A stretch of DNA of 43,187 nt from Acidisphaera sp. S103 (GTDB lineage: Bacteria; Pseudomonadota; Alphaproteobacteria; Acetobacterales; Acetobacteraceae), in NCBI RefSeq assembly GCF_009765975.1, contig NZ_LMUJ01000042.1, positions 242,243 to 285,429 of the forward strand, written 5' to 3'. This document shows, piece after piece, positions 23,254 to 30,756 of this stretch (its first letter is position 1; every line of letters begins with the position of its first letter). The position numbers and the translations under genes are program-made. The notes beneath the pieces are model-generated. The model saw only the letters and a list, made by a program, of their open reading frames with translations, was not told the origin of the DNA and ran no database searches.

Positions 23254-23725
23254 AAGAACCTAACGCAGATTTGGGCAAATGCACGCCGAACACGCAAATG
23301 GAGAGGATTATAGGCCGTTGGCCACGCGTTTGATCTCCATGCGTGGTTTGCCGAAGTTGAGCAGCAGGCCAAGCCGCATCCCGGATGCTTTGAGGTAATT
23401 GAGGCATTGGGCGTGATGCGCCTCGTCCAATGCTTTCGTGGCCTTCAATTCGACCAGAAGCGCCTGCTCGATCATCAGGTCGATGACGTACTCACCAACC
23501 ACCATGCCATCATACAGAACCGAGACGCCGTGCTGCTGCACGACAGCCAGGCCGGCTTTCCGCAATTCATGCGCCAAGGCGTTTTCATACACCTTTTCCA
23601 GAAAACCGGCGCCGAGGGCATTGAGGACAATAAGGGCACAACCAATGACTCGTCTCGATAGGTCATTCAGCCTATTTTCATCTGCGTGTTCCGCGTGCAT
23701 CGGCTTCCATCTGCGTTAGGTTCTT
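23254..23725. mobile_element. GxxExxY cassette 2 bounded by 47-base inverted repeats
   Basis: The left edge 23254-23300 and the right edge 23679-23725 (read on the minus strand) both start AAGAACCTAACGCAGAT (17 of 17 identical) and match at 39 of 47 positions overall, including ATGCACGC and AACACGCA. They enclose a single gene on the minus strand; the right arm supplies its first codons (MHAEHAD). The terminal sequence differs from cassette 1, but the plan is the same. Confidence 0.65.
23308..23700 (-). CDS. GxxExxY protein (PD-(D/E)XK nuclease-like), copy 2
   Basis: A 130-residue paralogue of the gene at 21889-22281, opposite in orientation. It has RRVIGCALIVLNALGAG, the naming motif GAGFLEKVYENALAHELRK, and VIDLMIEQALLVELKATKAL with the D...E-x-K triad of the nuclease-like core. 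LGLLLNFGKPRMEIKRV is the usual family end. The N-terminal MHAEHADENRLN is encoded by the flanking repeat, as often seen for this family. Activity is unknown. Confidence 0.9.
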   Translation of the reverse strand: MHAEHADENRLNDLSRRVIGCALIVLNALGAGFLEKVYENALAHELRKAGLAVVQQHGVSVLYDGMVVGEYVIDLMIEQALLVELKATKALDEAHHAQCLNYLKASGMRLGLLLNFGKPRMEIKRVANGL

Positions 23726-23787
23726 TCTACGCGATGCTGCCAGCAAAGACTTGCCAAAGGATTAACGCGCCGTCGCCCCGAAGCCGC

Positions 23788-24195
23788 TTATTGGCCGATG
23801 ATGCGGGCCGCCTGCACATAGGTGAAACCGCCCTCGCCCGGCCAGGCTCGGCCGTCGGGATAGCGCAGTTCTGTTCCGGCGAGGTCCTTGTCATCCGCCA
23901 GGCGGGCGTTGACGCCCATATGGGTGTTTCCGAACCTCGACACGGCGCTGTCGGTCAGGATGAAGTGCGTCGTCGAGCCGCAATTGGCGCAGAACCGGAT
24001 TTCCGCGGCCGGGTCTGCTTTGTCTGTCCGGCGATATCCGTTCGTTGGTCCGTCGATGCTGACGTCCGAGGGATGGAAATAGGCCCAGCGCGCGCCCGAT
24101 TTGCTGCAGAGGGTGCAATTGCACTCATTGATGAAGTCCGGTCGCCTTGGGATTTCTAAGCGGACCTGGCCGCAGAGGCACGAGAGCTTCACCAT
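23788..24195 (-). CDS. GFA-family zinc protein
   Basis: A 135-residue protein of the GFA family (glutathione-dependent formaldehyde-activating enzyme-like; the name does not predict substrate). All seven expected zinc cysteines are visible: CLCG (Cys6, Cys8), CNCTLC (Cys25, 27, 30) and FCANCG (Cys69, Cys72), followed by GSTTHFI. The ATG at 24195 immediately precedes GTG-AAG. It is a single gene downstream of cassette 2. Most family members have unproven function. Confidence 0.88.
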   Translation of the reverse strand: MVKLSCLCGQVRLEIPRRPDFINECNCTLCSKSGARWAYFHPSDVSIDGPTNGYRRTDKADPAAEIRFCANCGSTTHFILTDSAVSRFGNTHMGVNARLADDKDLAGTELRYPDGRAWPGEGGFTYVQAARIIGQ

Positions 24196-24308
24196 CCCCG
24201 TATCATATCAGGAGAGCTGTCGTGCCGGTAGCCGCGGGTTGGTTTCCCACCACCTTTGCCGTCGTAGCTCGGCCGCGCCCGGTACCAGGTGTCAGATTTT
24301 GACCACCA

Positions 24309-24520
24309 GGTTCGCGGCGTCGGAGGAGTCGATCGCGCATCCAAAATTCGAGAGATTCTTTGTCATGCGAATGCGCGGGATGCGGTGCCCTCGGTGAAGT
24401 TATACCCCAGGCTGCCGGTGATCCCGACGCGGGTTTTCGGGAGGGTGACAAAAAAGAGGCGCAGTCACTGATGGGACGTTTCTGGGCCGGGGCGCTGTGG
24501 CTGGCGGTAGGGATGACGCA
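24309..24520 (+). pseudogene. Decayed partial copy of the nitronate monooxygenase-like gene
   Basis: The stretch begins GGTTCGCGGCGTCGGAGG and parallels 21384 onward of the intact gene: TRFAASEESIAHPKFERFF, then after a frame change HANARDAVPSVKLYPRLPVI, then with an internal deletion GRFWAGALWLAVG. The frame shifts at least once and both ends of the gene are missing. It is a relic of a segmental duplication, about 3 kb from the source. Confidence 0.8.
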
Positions 24521-24829
24521 GCCACGCAGGAAATGAGATTATTCTCGTTTCGAGTATTCAGCCCCAACTACCGAGGTTCGGCCCAGAAACGGAATGGCGG
24601 CTCCGGAGTGAACTGAACCGAAGCCCGCCATTCGCTCTGCCTTGACGCCGTTCAGCCGGCTTCGATCCAAAGCGAACGAATATACATGTTGGGTCCTACC
24701 GCGCTCGAATCATTCGCTCATATCGCGTCAACGTGGGCGGTGGATCAAGCCGAACATATGGAAGCGCAGGATTGACGCCCCTAGGGTCTGGTGACAGGTT
24801 CTACAAACACAGTGGTCGGAGATCTTTCC
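24521..24829. other. Gap with one inverted repeat
   Basis: I see no gene here. GAATGGCGG at 24592-24600 and CCGCCATTC at 24625-24633 could form a 9-pair stem with a 24-base loop. The base composition shifts from GC-rich to more AT-rich across this gap. Confidence 0.4.
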
Positions 24830-25564
24830 ATGAAGGTTCGCGAGGCCATCCGGCAATCTTTGTCTGCTTCTTGTCGCGCAGACGGTGTTAAATGCTTCCC
24901 TACGATCTCGATTGAGCCGTCGGGCATCTCAATACGGAGAGGCAAAGAGCCAGCTGCTGACGTGGCGCTTCGCTATTATTTGGCTCATGGCTTTGCAGGC
25001 GATCGCAGTCGTATGAATGTGCATGGTTATGCCAAAATACTTCGGGATCTTCAAACACCTCCACCGTGGGTAACTGTTGAAATGGAGGATAGTATAGGAA
25101 CACTTTCGCCGGCGAGAGCCTTACAACTTAGCCCGTTATCACAACAAATAACAGACGTCGATGACGGAGCAATATTAGCGAGGTTTGACGAACATCAGAA
25201 GCAAAAATGGGCTACGACGGCGGAAATACTGAAGAATGTCGACTCAAGTTTCATTACGAGTGCGATGGAACGCGATCGTCAGGAGTTCTATAATCTTATT
25301 GCTTTGGGTAAAATTCTCGGACCGGATAGGTCCTCCACATTGTACGAGGCTGTGTTCGACGAAGTCGAGGAAATTTATGAAGACATAATTGTAGCTGCAG
25401 GATCACCCGATCTGCTGGTGTGGTCACCGGATCCAGAGCGAGGGTTTTGGTTCTTTTCGGAGGTTAAGGCGCAAGGTGACTCGCTAAGTGCAAGCCAAAA
25501 AGCCTGGTTGGATCAGAATTGGGAGACAGTCCAGGGCCATTATCTGATCACGACGTTCGGGTGA
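24830..25564 (+). CDS. VRR-NUC-like nuclease-domain protein
   Basis: A 244-residue protein whose C-terminus fits a VRR-NUC type PD-(D/E)XK domain: GSPDLLVWSPDP, then FFSEVKAQGDSLSASQKAWL, giving the D, E-x-K and Q positions. The N-terminal 180 residues are not recognised (ALRYYLAHGFAGDRSRMNVH; KNVDSSFITSAMERDRQEFY). The ATG at 24830 has CGGAGA upstream; a GTG at 24791 is less likely. Codon use is more AT-rich than in neighbours, which suggests transfer. It stands alone, with no helicase or modification partner. VRR-NUC domains act in DNA repair, restriction and phage genes; the role here is unknown. Confidence 0.72.
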   Translation: MKVREAIRQSLSASCRADGVKCFPTISIEPSGISIRRGKEPAADVALRYYLAHGFAGDRSRMNVHGYAKILRDLQTPPPWVTVEMEDSIGTLSPARALQLSPLSQQITDVDDGAILARFDEHQKQKWATTAEILKNVDSSFITSAMERDRQEFYNLIALGKILGPDRSSTLYEAVFDEVEEIYEDIIVAAGSPDLLVWSPDPERGFWFFSEVKAQGDSLSASQKAWLDQNWETVQGHYLITTFG

Positions 25565-25608
25565 AAGACATTTTCACGAGAGAAAGGTAACTTCTCAACC
25601 GGGCTGAA

Positions 25609-25864
25609 TTACGACCCCCCGTCTAGGACGTCCAGAATTGCCTGATATGCATCTGTGCCCCGGTCGTGCGGCAGTGCCGACGACCACTCGTACGATGGCG
25701 ACCAGATCGGCGCCCCGCTGGGGGCGGAGGCTGCCCGTGAGCTTGCGGTAGGTAGCTGTCGAGCGCAATGCCCGTTCGCTGCTGTCGTTGTCAGGCAGTG
25801 CGTCGGGATGTTCGAAGAAGGAAAACAAGTGGCTGCGTACTTTAGCGCCCTTTCGCCGCAACAA
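25609..25864 (-). pseudogene. IS66 transposase C-terminal remnant
   Basis: The minus-strand frame reads HPDALPDNDSSERALRSTAT and RKLTGSLRPQRGADLVAIVR, the pattern of the IS66-family transposase DDE end (LP-NN-x-ER-LR). The frame is then lost; the natural ending AYQAILDVLDGGS with a TAA at 25609-25611 is readable in another frame. The upstream three quarters of the gene are absent. Confidence 0.75.
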
Positions 25865-26873
25865 GCCGGCTAATCTCAGGATCCGTCTCGCCGGCAGAGC
25901 GGATGAAGACGCTCAATTCACAGTAGCGGCCAATCTCCGATCGGCTAAGCGAGAACGCCTTCTTTAAATGTACCTTTGCTTCAGCGAATTGCCGCTGCGA
26001 CAAATATAACGTCGCCCGGTCATACTCGACCACTGCCCGCTCCCCGGCTAAACCAGCCCACCATTCAGCGGCTTCAAAGCGCTTCAATGCTGCCTCTACG
26101 TTGCCCTGAAGTCCGAGCGTGAGTCCATAGTTAGCGAGAGTTACTGCGTCAGCACCACGGGTGGCTATCGCCGTTTCGAGAAGCTTTCCAGCGTCCTCGA
26201 TCAGACCCTGCTGGAGATAGAGGAAAGCAGTGTTGTTTAGATTCGGCCTTGTAGGCAAGCGCCTGCCGACAAACGTTGTCAGTATCGGCAGTATGAACCT
26301 CATACCGAAAAGTGGAAAAAAAGCGACGATTGCCATTATCCCAGTCAAGATGACCCGCGACGTTTTTGAAAATTTGTTGTCGTCATCCGGATGCAGAGAC
26401 GACAAAGCAACCAATTCACCTAGCGAATCATTGCTCTGGACTCCGATTGTTGGTAATAAGTCGCTATATCGATGTTCGCCGGATTCTTTAACGAGCATCG
26501 AAATCGTCGCGGACTCGGTCGCGGAGAAGTCATCTATGGTGACATCTAGATGTCCGCCAGACGAAGCGTCCTTAAATGTTGCTGCTGGCCCCGACGAAAG
26601 GATAATTCTTTTATCTTGCACTGAAGCTATCTGCCCAAAATCAGCCGCGACTCTCAGGTTATGAGCGGATTTAGTCCCGATATTTTTAACGACTAGCGTT
26701 ACAAATCTGAGGTCGCCTTGGCTTGACGCAAATGTAGCCGAGTTCTCTACATAATATATAATTTTCTCAGCCTCGACTCTTTTATCGCGTGTGAAATAGA
26801 ATACGAATATTCCAGCAATAATCGCGACCAATAAGCTGATCAAAGCCGTTAAAAGGGTTTCTTTCCATTTCAT
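25842..26873 (-). CDS. Membrane protein with TPR-like repeats
   Basis: A 343-residue protein of unknown family. It starts with a membrane helix (TLLTALISLLVAIIAGIFVF), has a beta-rich extracytoplasmic domain (residues about 45-160, e.g. RFVTLVVKNIGTKSAHNLRV), a second helix (VILTGIMAIVAFFPLFGM), and a cytoplasmic C-terminal part with TPR-like helices (NNTAFLYLQQGLIEDAGKLL, TLANYGLTLGLQGNVEAAL). Its last codons (AAKGR) lie in the IS66 remnant, so the original C-terminus may be lost. The start codon overlaps the stop of the recombinase fragment (ATGA). Base composition is AT-rich relative to the surroundings. No function is proposed. Confidence 0.7.
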   Translation of the reverse strand: MKWKETLLTALISLLVAIIAGIFVFYFTRDKRVEAEKIIYYVENSATFASSQGDLRFVTLVVKNIGTKSAHNLRVAADFGQIASVQDKRIILSSGPAATFKDASSGGHLDVTIDDFSATESATISMLVKESGEHRYSDLLPTIGVQSNDSLGELVALSSLHPDDDNKFSKTSRVILTGIMAIVAFFPLFGMRFILPILTTFVGRRLPTRPNLNNTAFLYLQQGLIEDAGKLLETAIATRGADAVTLANYGLTLGLQGNVEAALKRFEAAEWWAGLAGERAVVEYDRATLYLSQRQFAEAKVHLKKAFSLSRSEIGRYCELSVFIRSAGETDPEISRLVAAKGR

Positions 26874-27160
26874 TGGAATAACCTCGCCGACAGTAGCCGC
26901 AATCTGGCTCCGACGCGTTGCATATCGAGAGCGTTGACCAGATGGTCAATCGTGTCACACGACACGCTGTCAACTTCGGGGACCGCCACCACGTCGCCGG
27001 CGGCAAGCTTCGCCACCTGTGTCTTACGCCGGGGCTGATCGGCCATCGCGACGCTGATCTTTTGGCAAAAAGGAGCCTTACACCCTGCGGCCTGGAACTG
27101 AGCCACTTGGTTGAAGAGACCTTGAACGTCGGTCGAAACGCGGGCGTAGCCGTAAATCAT
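26870..27160 (-). pseudogene. Serine recombinase (resolvase) N-terminal fragment
   Basis: The first residues MIYGYARVSTDVQ match the resolvase/invertase catalytic N-terminus, with Ser9 kept, and AGDVVAVPEVDSV corresponds to the AGDVV-x-x-RLDRL region. The arginines expected there (RLDRLARS) are replaced, and the protein ends at 96 residues, without the rest of the catalytic domain or the DNA-binding helix-turn-helix. It is very probably inactive. Its stop overlaps the ATG of the membrane/TPR gene. Confidence 0.75.
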
Positions 27161-27335
27161 GCTAAATTGTGCCCTAGAAATTCGTATCGGAAAAGCACAA
27201 TCGAATTGTGCGGGTGGGTTTGATGCATATGTCCAGATTTCGATCGCTCTTTAGGATTGCAAAGGTCGGCTTTTCCTACATGCCAAGCTCACATTAGGGA
27301 CTGCAACGATTCCAGGATGGCTGCTGAGTGCCCCC

Positions 27336-28736
27336 TCACCTCACCTTCGCCTCAAACCGATACGGACTCGCCCCCGCCGTCAGCGGGTCCAGGGACAGCC
27401 GGTGCTCCAGCGGCGGAAACGCTCGGCTGCCGCAGTCGGGGCGGTCGCACAGGCGGCAGGACAGGCCGATGCCGACTCGGGCCGCGTCCAGGTCCAGGCC
27501 GTCGGCGTAGACGACCTCCGCCGCGTTGGTCAGCGCGCAGCCCATGGCGACGACGTGGATCGGCCTCGGCTGGCCCCAGCGCACCGCCGGCTGAACCAGC
27601 GCCGACGCAAAACACAGATAGGCGGCGCCGTCGGGCAGTTCGGCGACCTGTACCTGCACCGTTCCGGGTTGGGCGAACGCGGTGTGGACCACCCAGCGGG
27701 GGCATGATCCGCCGAAGCGGGCGAACGGGAAGCCGGCGGCGGAGAAACGTTTGGAGACGTTGCCGGCCGGATCGACTCGCAGGAAGAAGAACGGCACGCC
27801 GCGGGCGCCTTGGCGTTGCAGGGTGGACAGGCGGTGGCAGGCTTGCTCATAGGACACGCCGAAGCGGGCGGCGATCGCCTCCATATCGTGGCGCAGGCTG
27901 GATGCGGCGGCGTGGAAGGCGGCGTAGGGCATGACCAGGGCGCCGGCGACGTAGTTCAGCAGGCCGATGCGCAGAAGCATCGCGGCCTCCTGCGTCGAAG
28001 GCGCGGCGTCTTTCAGAACGGATTCGACGGCGTCGCGTGCCTCCAGCAGCGCGAGTTGGAAGGCCATGTGGAAGCCGCGGCTTTCGCGCGGCAGGGATTC
28101 CGACAGGGCCAGGCTGTGGGTAGCGGGATCGTAACGGCGCAGCGTCCTATCCAGCGGTTGGACCGTGACGCGGACGCCGTGGACGGTGCGGAGGCGTTCG
28201 GCGATGGCGTGGTTCATTTCGGCCGGCGCGGACGGGGCGAGTGCGGCGGCGAGGGCTTCGGCGGCGTCCTCCAATGTCGGAAAATGGTTGGCGTGGTCGT
28301 CGAAAAAGTCGCGGACTTCTTCGTTGGGCAGCAGGATGCGGCGGCCGGATGGCAGGGCGATGCCGTTGGCGTCCTCCCGAGCGACGCGCCAGGCGCGGTA
28401 GAGGGCGAGGACGGCTCGGGCGGCGTTGGGGCTGCCGGCGGCCAGCGCCTCGATTTCGGTGTCGGCGACGGTGTCGCTGCCCAGAAGCGGGTCGGCGAAG
28501 GCTTCGCGCAGGCCGACCTGGAGTTGGCGTTCCTGGGTGCCGGACAGTTCGCCGAGGTCGACGCGGAGGGTCTCGGCCAGCTTGATCAGCAGGGAGGCGG
28601 TGACGGCGCGCTGGTCGTGCTCGATCAGGTTGAGGTAGCTGGCGGAGATGCCCAGACGGGTGGCGAGGGACTGCTGGGACAGGCCGCGTTCGGCGCGCAG
28701 CCGGCGGACGGTGCGGCCGATCAGCGTGCGGGGCAT
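27336..28736 (-). CDS. RamB-type XRE regulator of acyl/acetate metabolism
   Basis: A 466-residue cytosolic regulator. An N-terminal Cro/CI-type helix-turn-helix (residues about 8-62, LRAERGLSQQSLATRLGIS, ASYLNLIEHDQR) is followed by a ScfR/RamB-type domain: ALPSGRRILLPNEEVRDFFD, an IrrE-like central region (NHAIAERLRTVHGVRV, SRGFHMAFQLALLE) and a C-terminal DUF2083-like region with CRLCDRPDCGSRAFPP. It is divergent from aceA, the arrangement known for RamB/PrpR-type proteins that control glyoxylate or propionate genes. Ribosome site AAAGGA lies 8 bases before the ATG. Control of aceA is inferred from position and family. Confidence 0.88.
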   Translation of the reverse strand: MPRTLIGRTVRRLRAERGLSQQSLATRLGISASYLNLIEHDQRAVTASLLIKLAETLRVDLGELSGTQERQLQVGLREAFADPLLGSDTVADTEIEALAAGSPNAARAVLALYRAWRVAREDANGIALPSGRRILLPNEEVRDFFDDHANHFPTLEDAAEALAAALAPSAPAEMNHAIAERLRTVHGVRVTVQPLDRTLRRYDPATHSLALSESLPRESRGFHMAFQLALLEARDAVESVLKDAAPSTQEAAMLLRIGLLNYVAGALVMPYAAFHAAASSLRHDMEAIAARFGVSYEQACHRLSTLQRQGARGVPFFFLRVDPAGNVSKRFSAAGFPFARFGGSCPRWVVHTAFAQPGTVQVQVAELPDGAAYLCFASALVQPAVRWGQPRPIHVVAMGCALTNAAEVVYADGLDLDAARVGIGLSCRLCDRPDCGSRAFPPLEHRLSLDPLTAGASPYRFEAKVR

Positions 28737-28737
28737 T

Positions 28738-28753
28738 CTTTACATCCTTTACA
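28738..28753. promoter_or_regulatory. CTTTACA direct repeat at the regulator start
   Basis: CTTTACA occurs at 28738-28744 and 28747-28753, 9 bases apart, immediately upstream of the regulator ATG on the minus strand. It also contains the regulator's ribosome site (AAAGGA on the minus strand), so it may be only that, or an autoregulatory operator. Confidence 0.3.
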
Positions 28754-28873
28754 AATTGGGCGTGGTGTTTGTGAAGGTGGTTACGGGATTGCTGGCGTTC
28801 TTGGCGTTTAGGGGTTCGCATTCGCGGGTGCAATGTCAATTATTCACTCATCGATTAGCGTGATGAAGGAGCG

Positions 28874-30250
28874 ATGACGATGCGTTCGATCAATTTGTAT
28901 GCGCCTGATGGGATGGCCGGCGGTGGGGGCGATCCGGAGCGGTTTGCCGGGATCAGGCGGGATTACACGCCGGCGGATGTGGAGCGGCTGGCAGGGTCGT
29001 TCCGGATTCGGCACACGCTGGCGGAGATGGGGGCGGCCCGGCTGTGGCATCTTCTGAAGACCGAGCCGTTCGTGAACACGCTGGGGGCGCTGACCGGGAA
29101 CCAGGCGGTGCAGCAGGTGAAGGCGGGGTTGAAGGCGATCTATCTGTCCGGGTGGCAGGTGGCGGGCGATGCGAACTCGGGTGGGGAGATGTATCCGGAT
29201 CAGTCGCTGTATCCGGTGGATTCGGTGCCGAAGGTGGTGCGGGCGATCAACAACGCGCTGCGGCGGTGCGACCAGATTGCTCGGTCCGAGGGCGGCGGGG
29301 ATGGGACGTATTGGATGGCGCCGATCATCGCCGATGCGGAGGCGGGGTTTGGCGGGCCGCTGAATGCGTATGAGCTGATGCGCAACATGATCTCGGCCGG
29401 GGCGGCGGGGGTGCATTTCGAGGATCAGTTGGCGTCGGAGAAGAAGTGCGGGCATTTGGGTGGGAAGGTTTTGGTGCCCATCAGCCAGCATATCCGGACG
29501 CTGAATGCGGCTCGGCTGGCGGCGGATGTCGAGGGGGTGAATACGGTGCTGCTGTGCCGGACGGATGCTCAGTCGGCGCAGTTGCTGACCAGCGATGTGG
29601 ATGAGCGGGATCGGCCGTTTATTGGGAATGACCGGACGGCGGAGGGGTTTTTCCGGATCAGGCCGGGGTGTGGGAATGACTACGCGATTGCTCGCGGGCT
29701 GGCGTATGCGCCGTATTCGGATCTGTTGTGGTGGGAGACTTCGGAGCCGGATCTGAAGGAGGCGGAGCGGTTCGCCAATGAGATCCATCGGCAGTTTCCA
29801 GGGAAGATGCTGGCGTATAACTGCTCGCCCAGCTTCAATTGGAAGAAGAAGCTGCCGGCAGACAAGATCGCGGCGTTCCAGCGGGAGATCGGGCGGATGG
29901 GATACCGGTTCCAGTTCGTGACGCTGGCGGGATTCCACAGTCTGAACCTGTCGATGTTCAACTTGGCTCGTGGGTATCGGGACCGCGGGATGGCGGCCTA
30001 CAGCGAGCTGCAGCAGGCGGAGTTCGCGGCGGAGACGGACGGGTATACGGCGACTCGGCATCAACGGGAGGTCGGGGTCGGTTACTTCGATGCGTTGGCG
30101 ATGGCGATCTCGGGTGGGCGGTCATCGACGACGGCTCTGGCGGGGTCGACCGAGGCGGATCAGTTCCATGACCATGACGTAGTGCGGGTGGAAGACCAGC
30201 ATGATGATGGGCTGATGCATGACCACGAAAGGGCTGCGGCCGCGGAGTAA
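28874..30250 (+). CDS. aceA: Isocitrate lyase
   Basis: Splits isocitrate into succinate and glyoxylate in the glyoxylate shunt, used for growth on acetate or fatty acids. The protein has 458 residues. Signatures: [20 protein letters not shown] near 92, [19 protein letters not shown] with catalytic Cys in KKCGH (190-194), [19 protein letters not shown] near 228, [12 protein letters not shown] near 316 and [13 protein letters not shown] near 343. AAGGAG precedes the ATG at 28874; a second in-frame ATG lies at 28880. The C-terminal extension ends in a His/Asp-rich run ([11 protein letters not shown]). No malate synthase is in the window. Confidence 0.95.
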   Translation: MTMRSINLYAPDGMAGGGGDPERFAGIRRDYTPADVERLAGSFRIRHTLAEMGAARLWHLLKTEPFVNTLGALTGNQAVQQVKAGLKAIYLSGWQVAGDANSGGEMYPDQSLYPVDSVPKVVRAINNALRRCDQIARSEGGGDGTYWMAPIIADAEAGFGGPLNAYELMRNMISAGAAGVHFEDQLASEKKCGHLGGKVLVPISQHIRTLNAARLAADVEGVNTVLLCRTDAQSAQLLTSDVDERDRPFIGNDRTAEGFFRIRPGCGNDYAIARGLAYAPYSDLLWWETSEPDLKEAERFANEIHRQFPGKMLAYNCSPSFNWKKKLPADKIAAFQREIGRMGYRFQFVTLAGFHSLNLSMFNLARGYRDRGMAAYSELQQAEFAAETDGYTATRHQREVGVGYFDALAMAISGGRSSTTALAGSTEADQFHDHDVVRVEDQHDDGLMHDHERAAAAE

Positions 30251-30408
30251 GATCGTCGGCGTTTAGGGAGGGCGACGATCTGGGTAACCAGGCGGCGGGG
30301 CGCAGACTCCGCCGCCGTTCCTTCGGCCGGGACCGAAGCGTCTCGTGATGCGCGGGATGGTGGACGGCCGTAAATTCTCCCTCGGGTTTATACCGATGGG
30401 AGCGTGTT

Positions 30409-30711
30409 ATGGAACAACGGGACAGCCGGTTGGCTTTCACTGTGACGTGGCAGGTGCGCGAGGGCCAGATCGAAGCGGCGGCGGAAATCGTCGCACGTTT
30501 CGCGCCGCTTGCGCGGGCCGAACCGGGGTTGGAACACCTGAGCATTGGCCGATGCACAACCGATCCGTCCCGGTTTTTGTTTTTCGAGATCTTCAAGGAT
30601 GCGGCAGCGTTCGCGGTGCATCAAGAGACGCCGCATTTCAAGACCATGATCCTGGAGCAGGCGCTGCCGTTGCTGGATCAGCGGGATCGCGTGCAATACG
30701 CGCTGGTGTAG
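30409..30711 (+). CDS. Antibiotic biosynthesis monooxygenase (ABM) family protein
   Basis: A 100-residue dimeric alpha+beta barrel protein of the ABM/YgiN family. Visible: LAFTVTWQVREGQIEAAAEI (first strand and helix), LARAEPGLEHLSIGR, FLFFEIFKDAAAFAVHQETP with the conserved HQxTPHF end, and a C-terminal helix and strand. Members oxidise quinols or act in heme or antibiotic metabolism, so substrate is open. A GGGAG ribosome site precedes the ATG. It is convergent with the lyase gene. Confidence 0.85.
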   Translation: MEQRDSRLAFTVTWQVREGQIEAAAEIVARFAPLARAEPGLEHLSIGRCTTDPSRFLFFEIFKDAAAFAVHQETPHFKTMILEQALPLLDQRDRVQYALV

Positions 30712-30752
30712 CGGCGCCAGCCCCGGGGCGCTGTAGCCTCGGGCTGGCGCCG
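30712..30752. terminator. Bidirectional stem-loop between convergent genes
   Basis: CGGCGCCAGCCC (30712-30723) pairs perfectly with GGGCTGGCGCCG (30741-30752), a 12-pair GC-rich stem with a 17-base loop, exactly between the stops of two convergent genes. No T-run follows, so termination efficiency is uncertain. Confidence 0.7.
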
Positions 30753-30756
30753 GCCG

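Noticed and set aside
27810-28811. Plus-strand open frame of 333 codons opposite the RamB-like regulator
   Set aside because: Antisense shadow with Gly/Val/Asp-rich composition and no ribosome site.
28844-30064. Minus-strand open frame of 406 codons opposite aceA
   Set aside because: Antisense shadow; isocitrate lyase on the other strand is certain.
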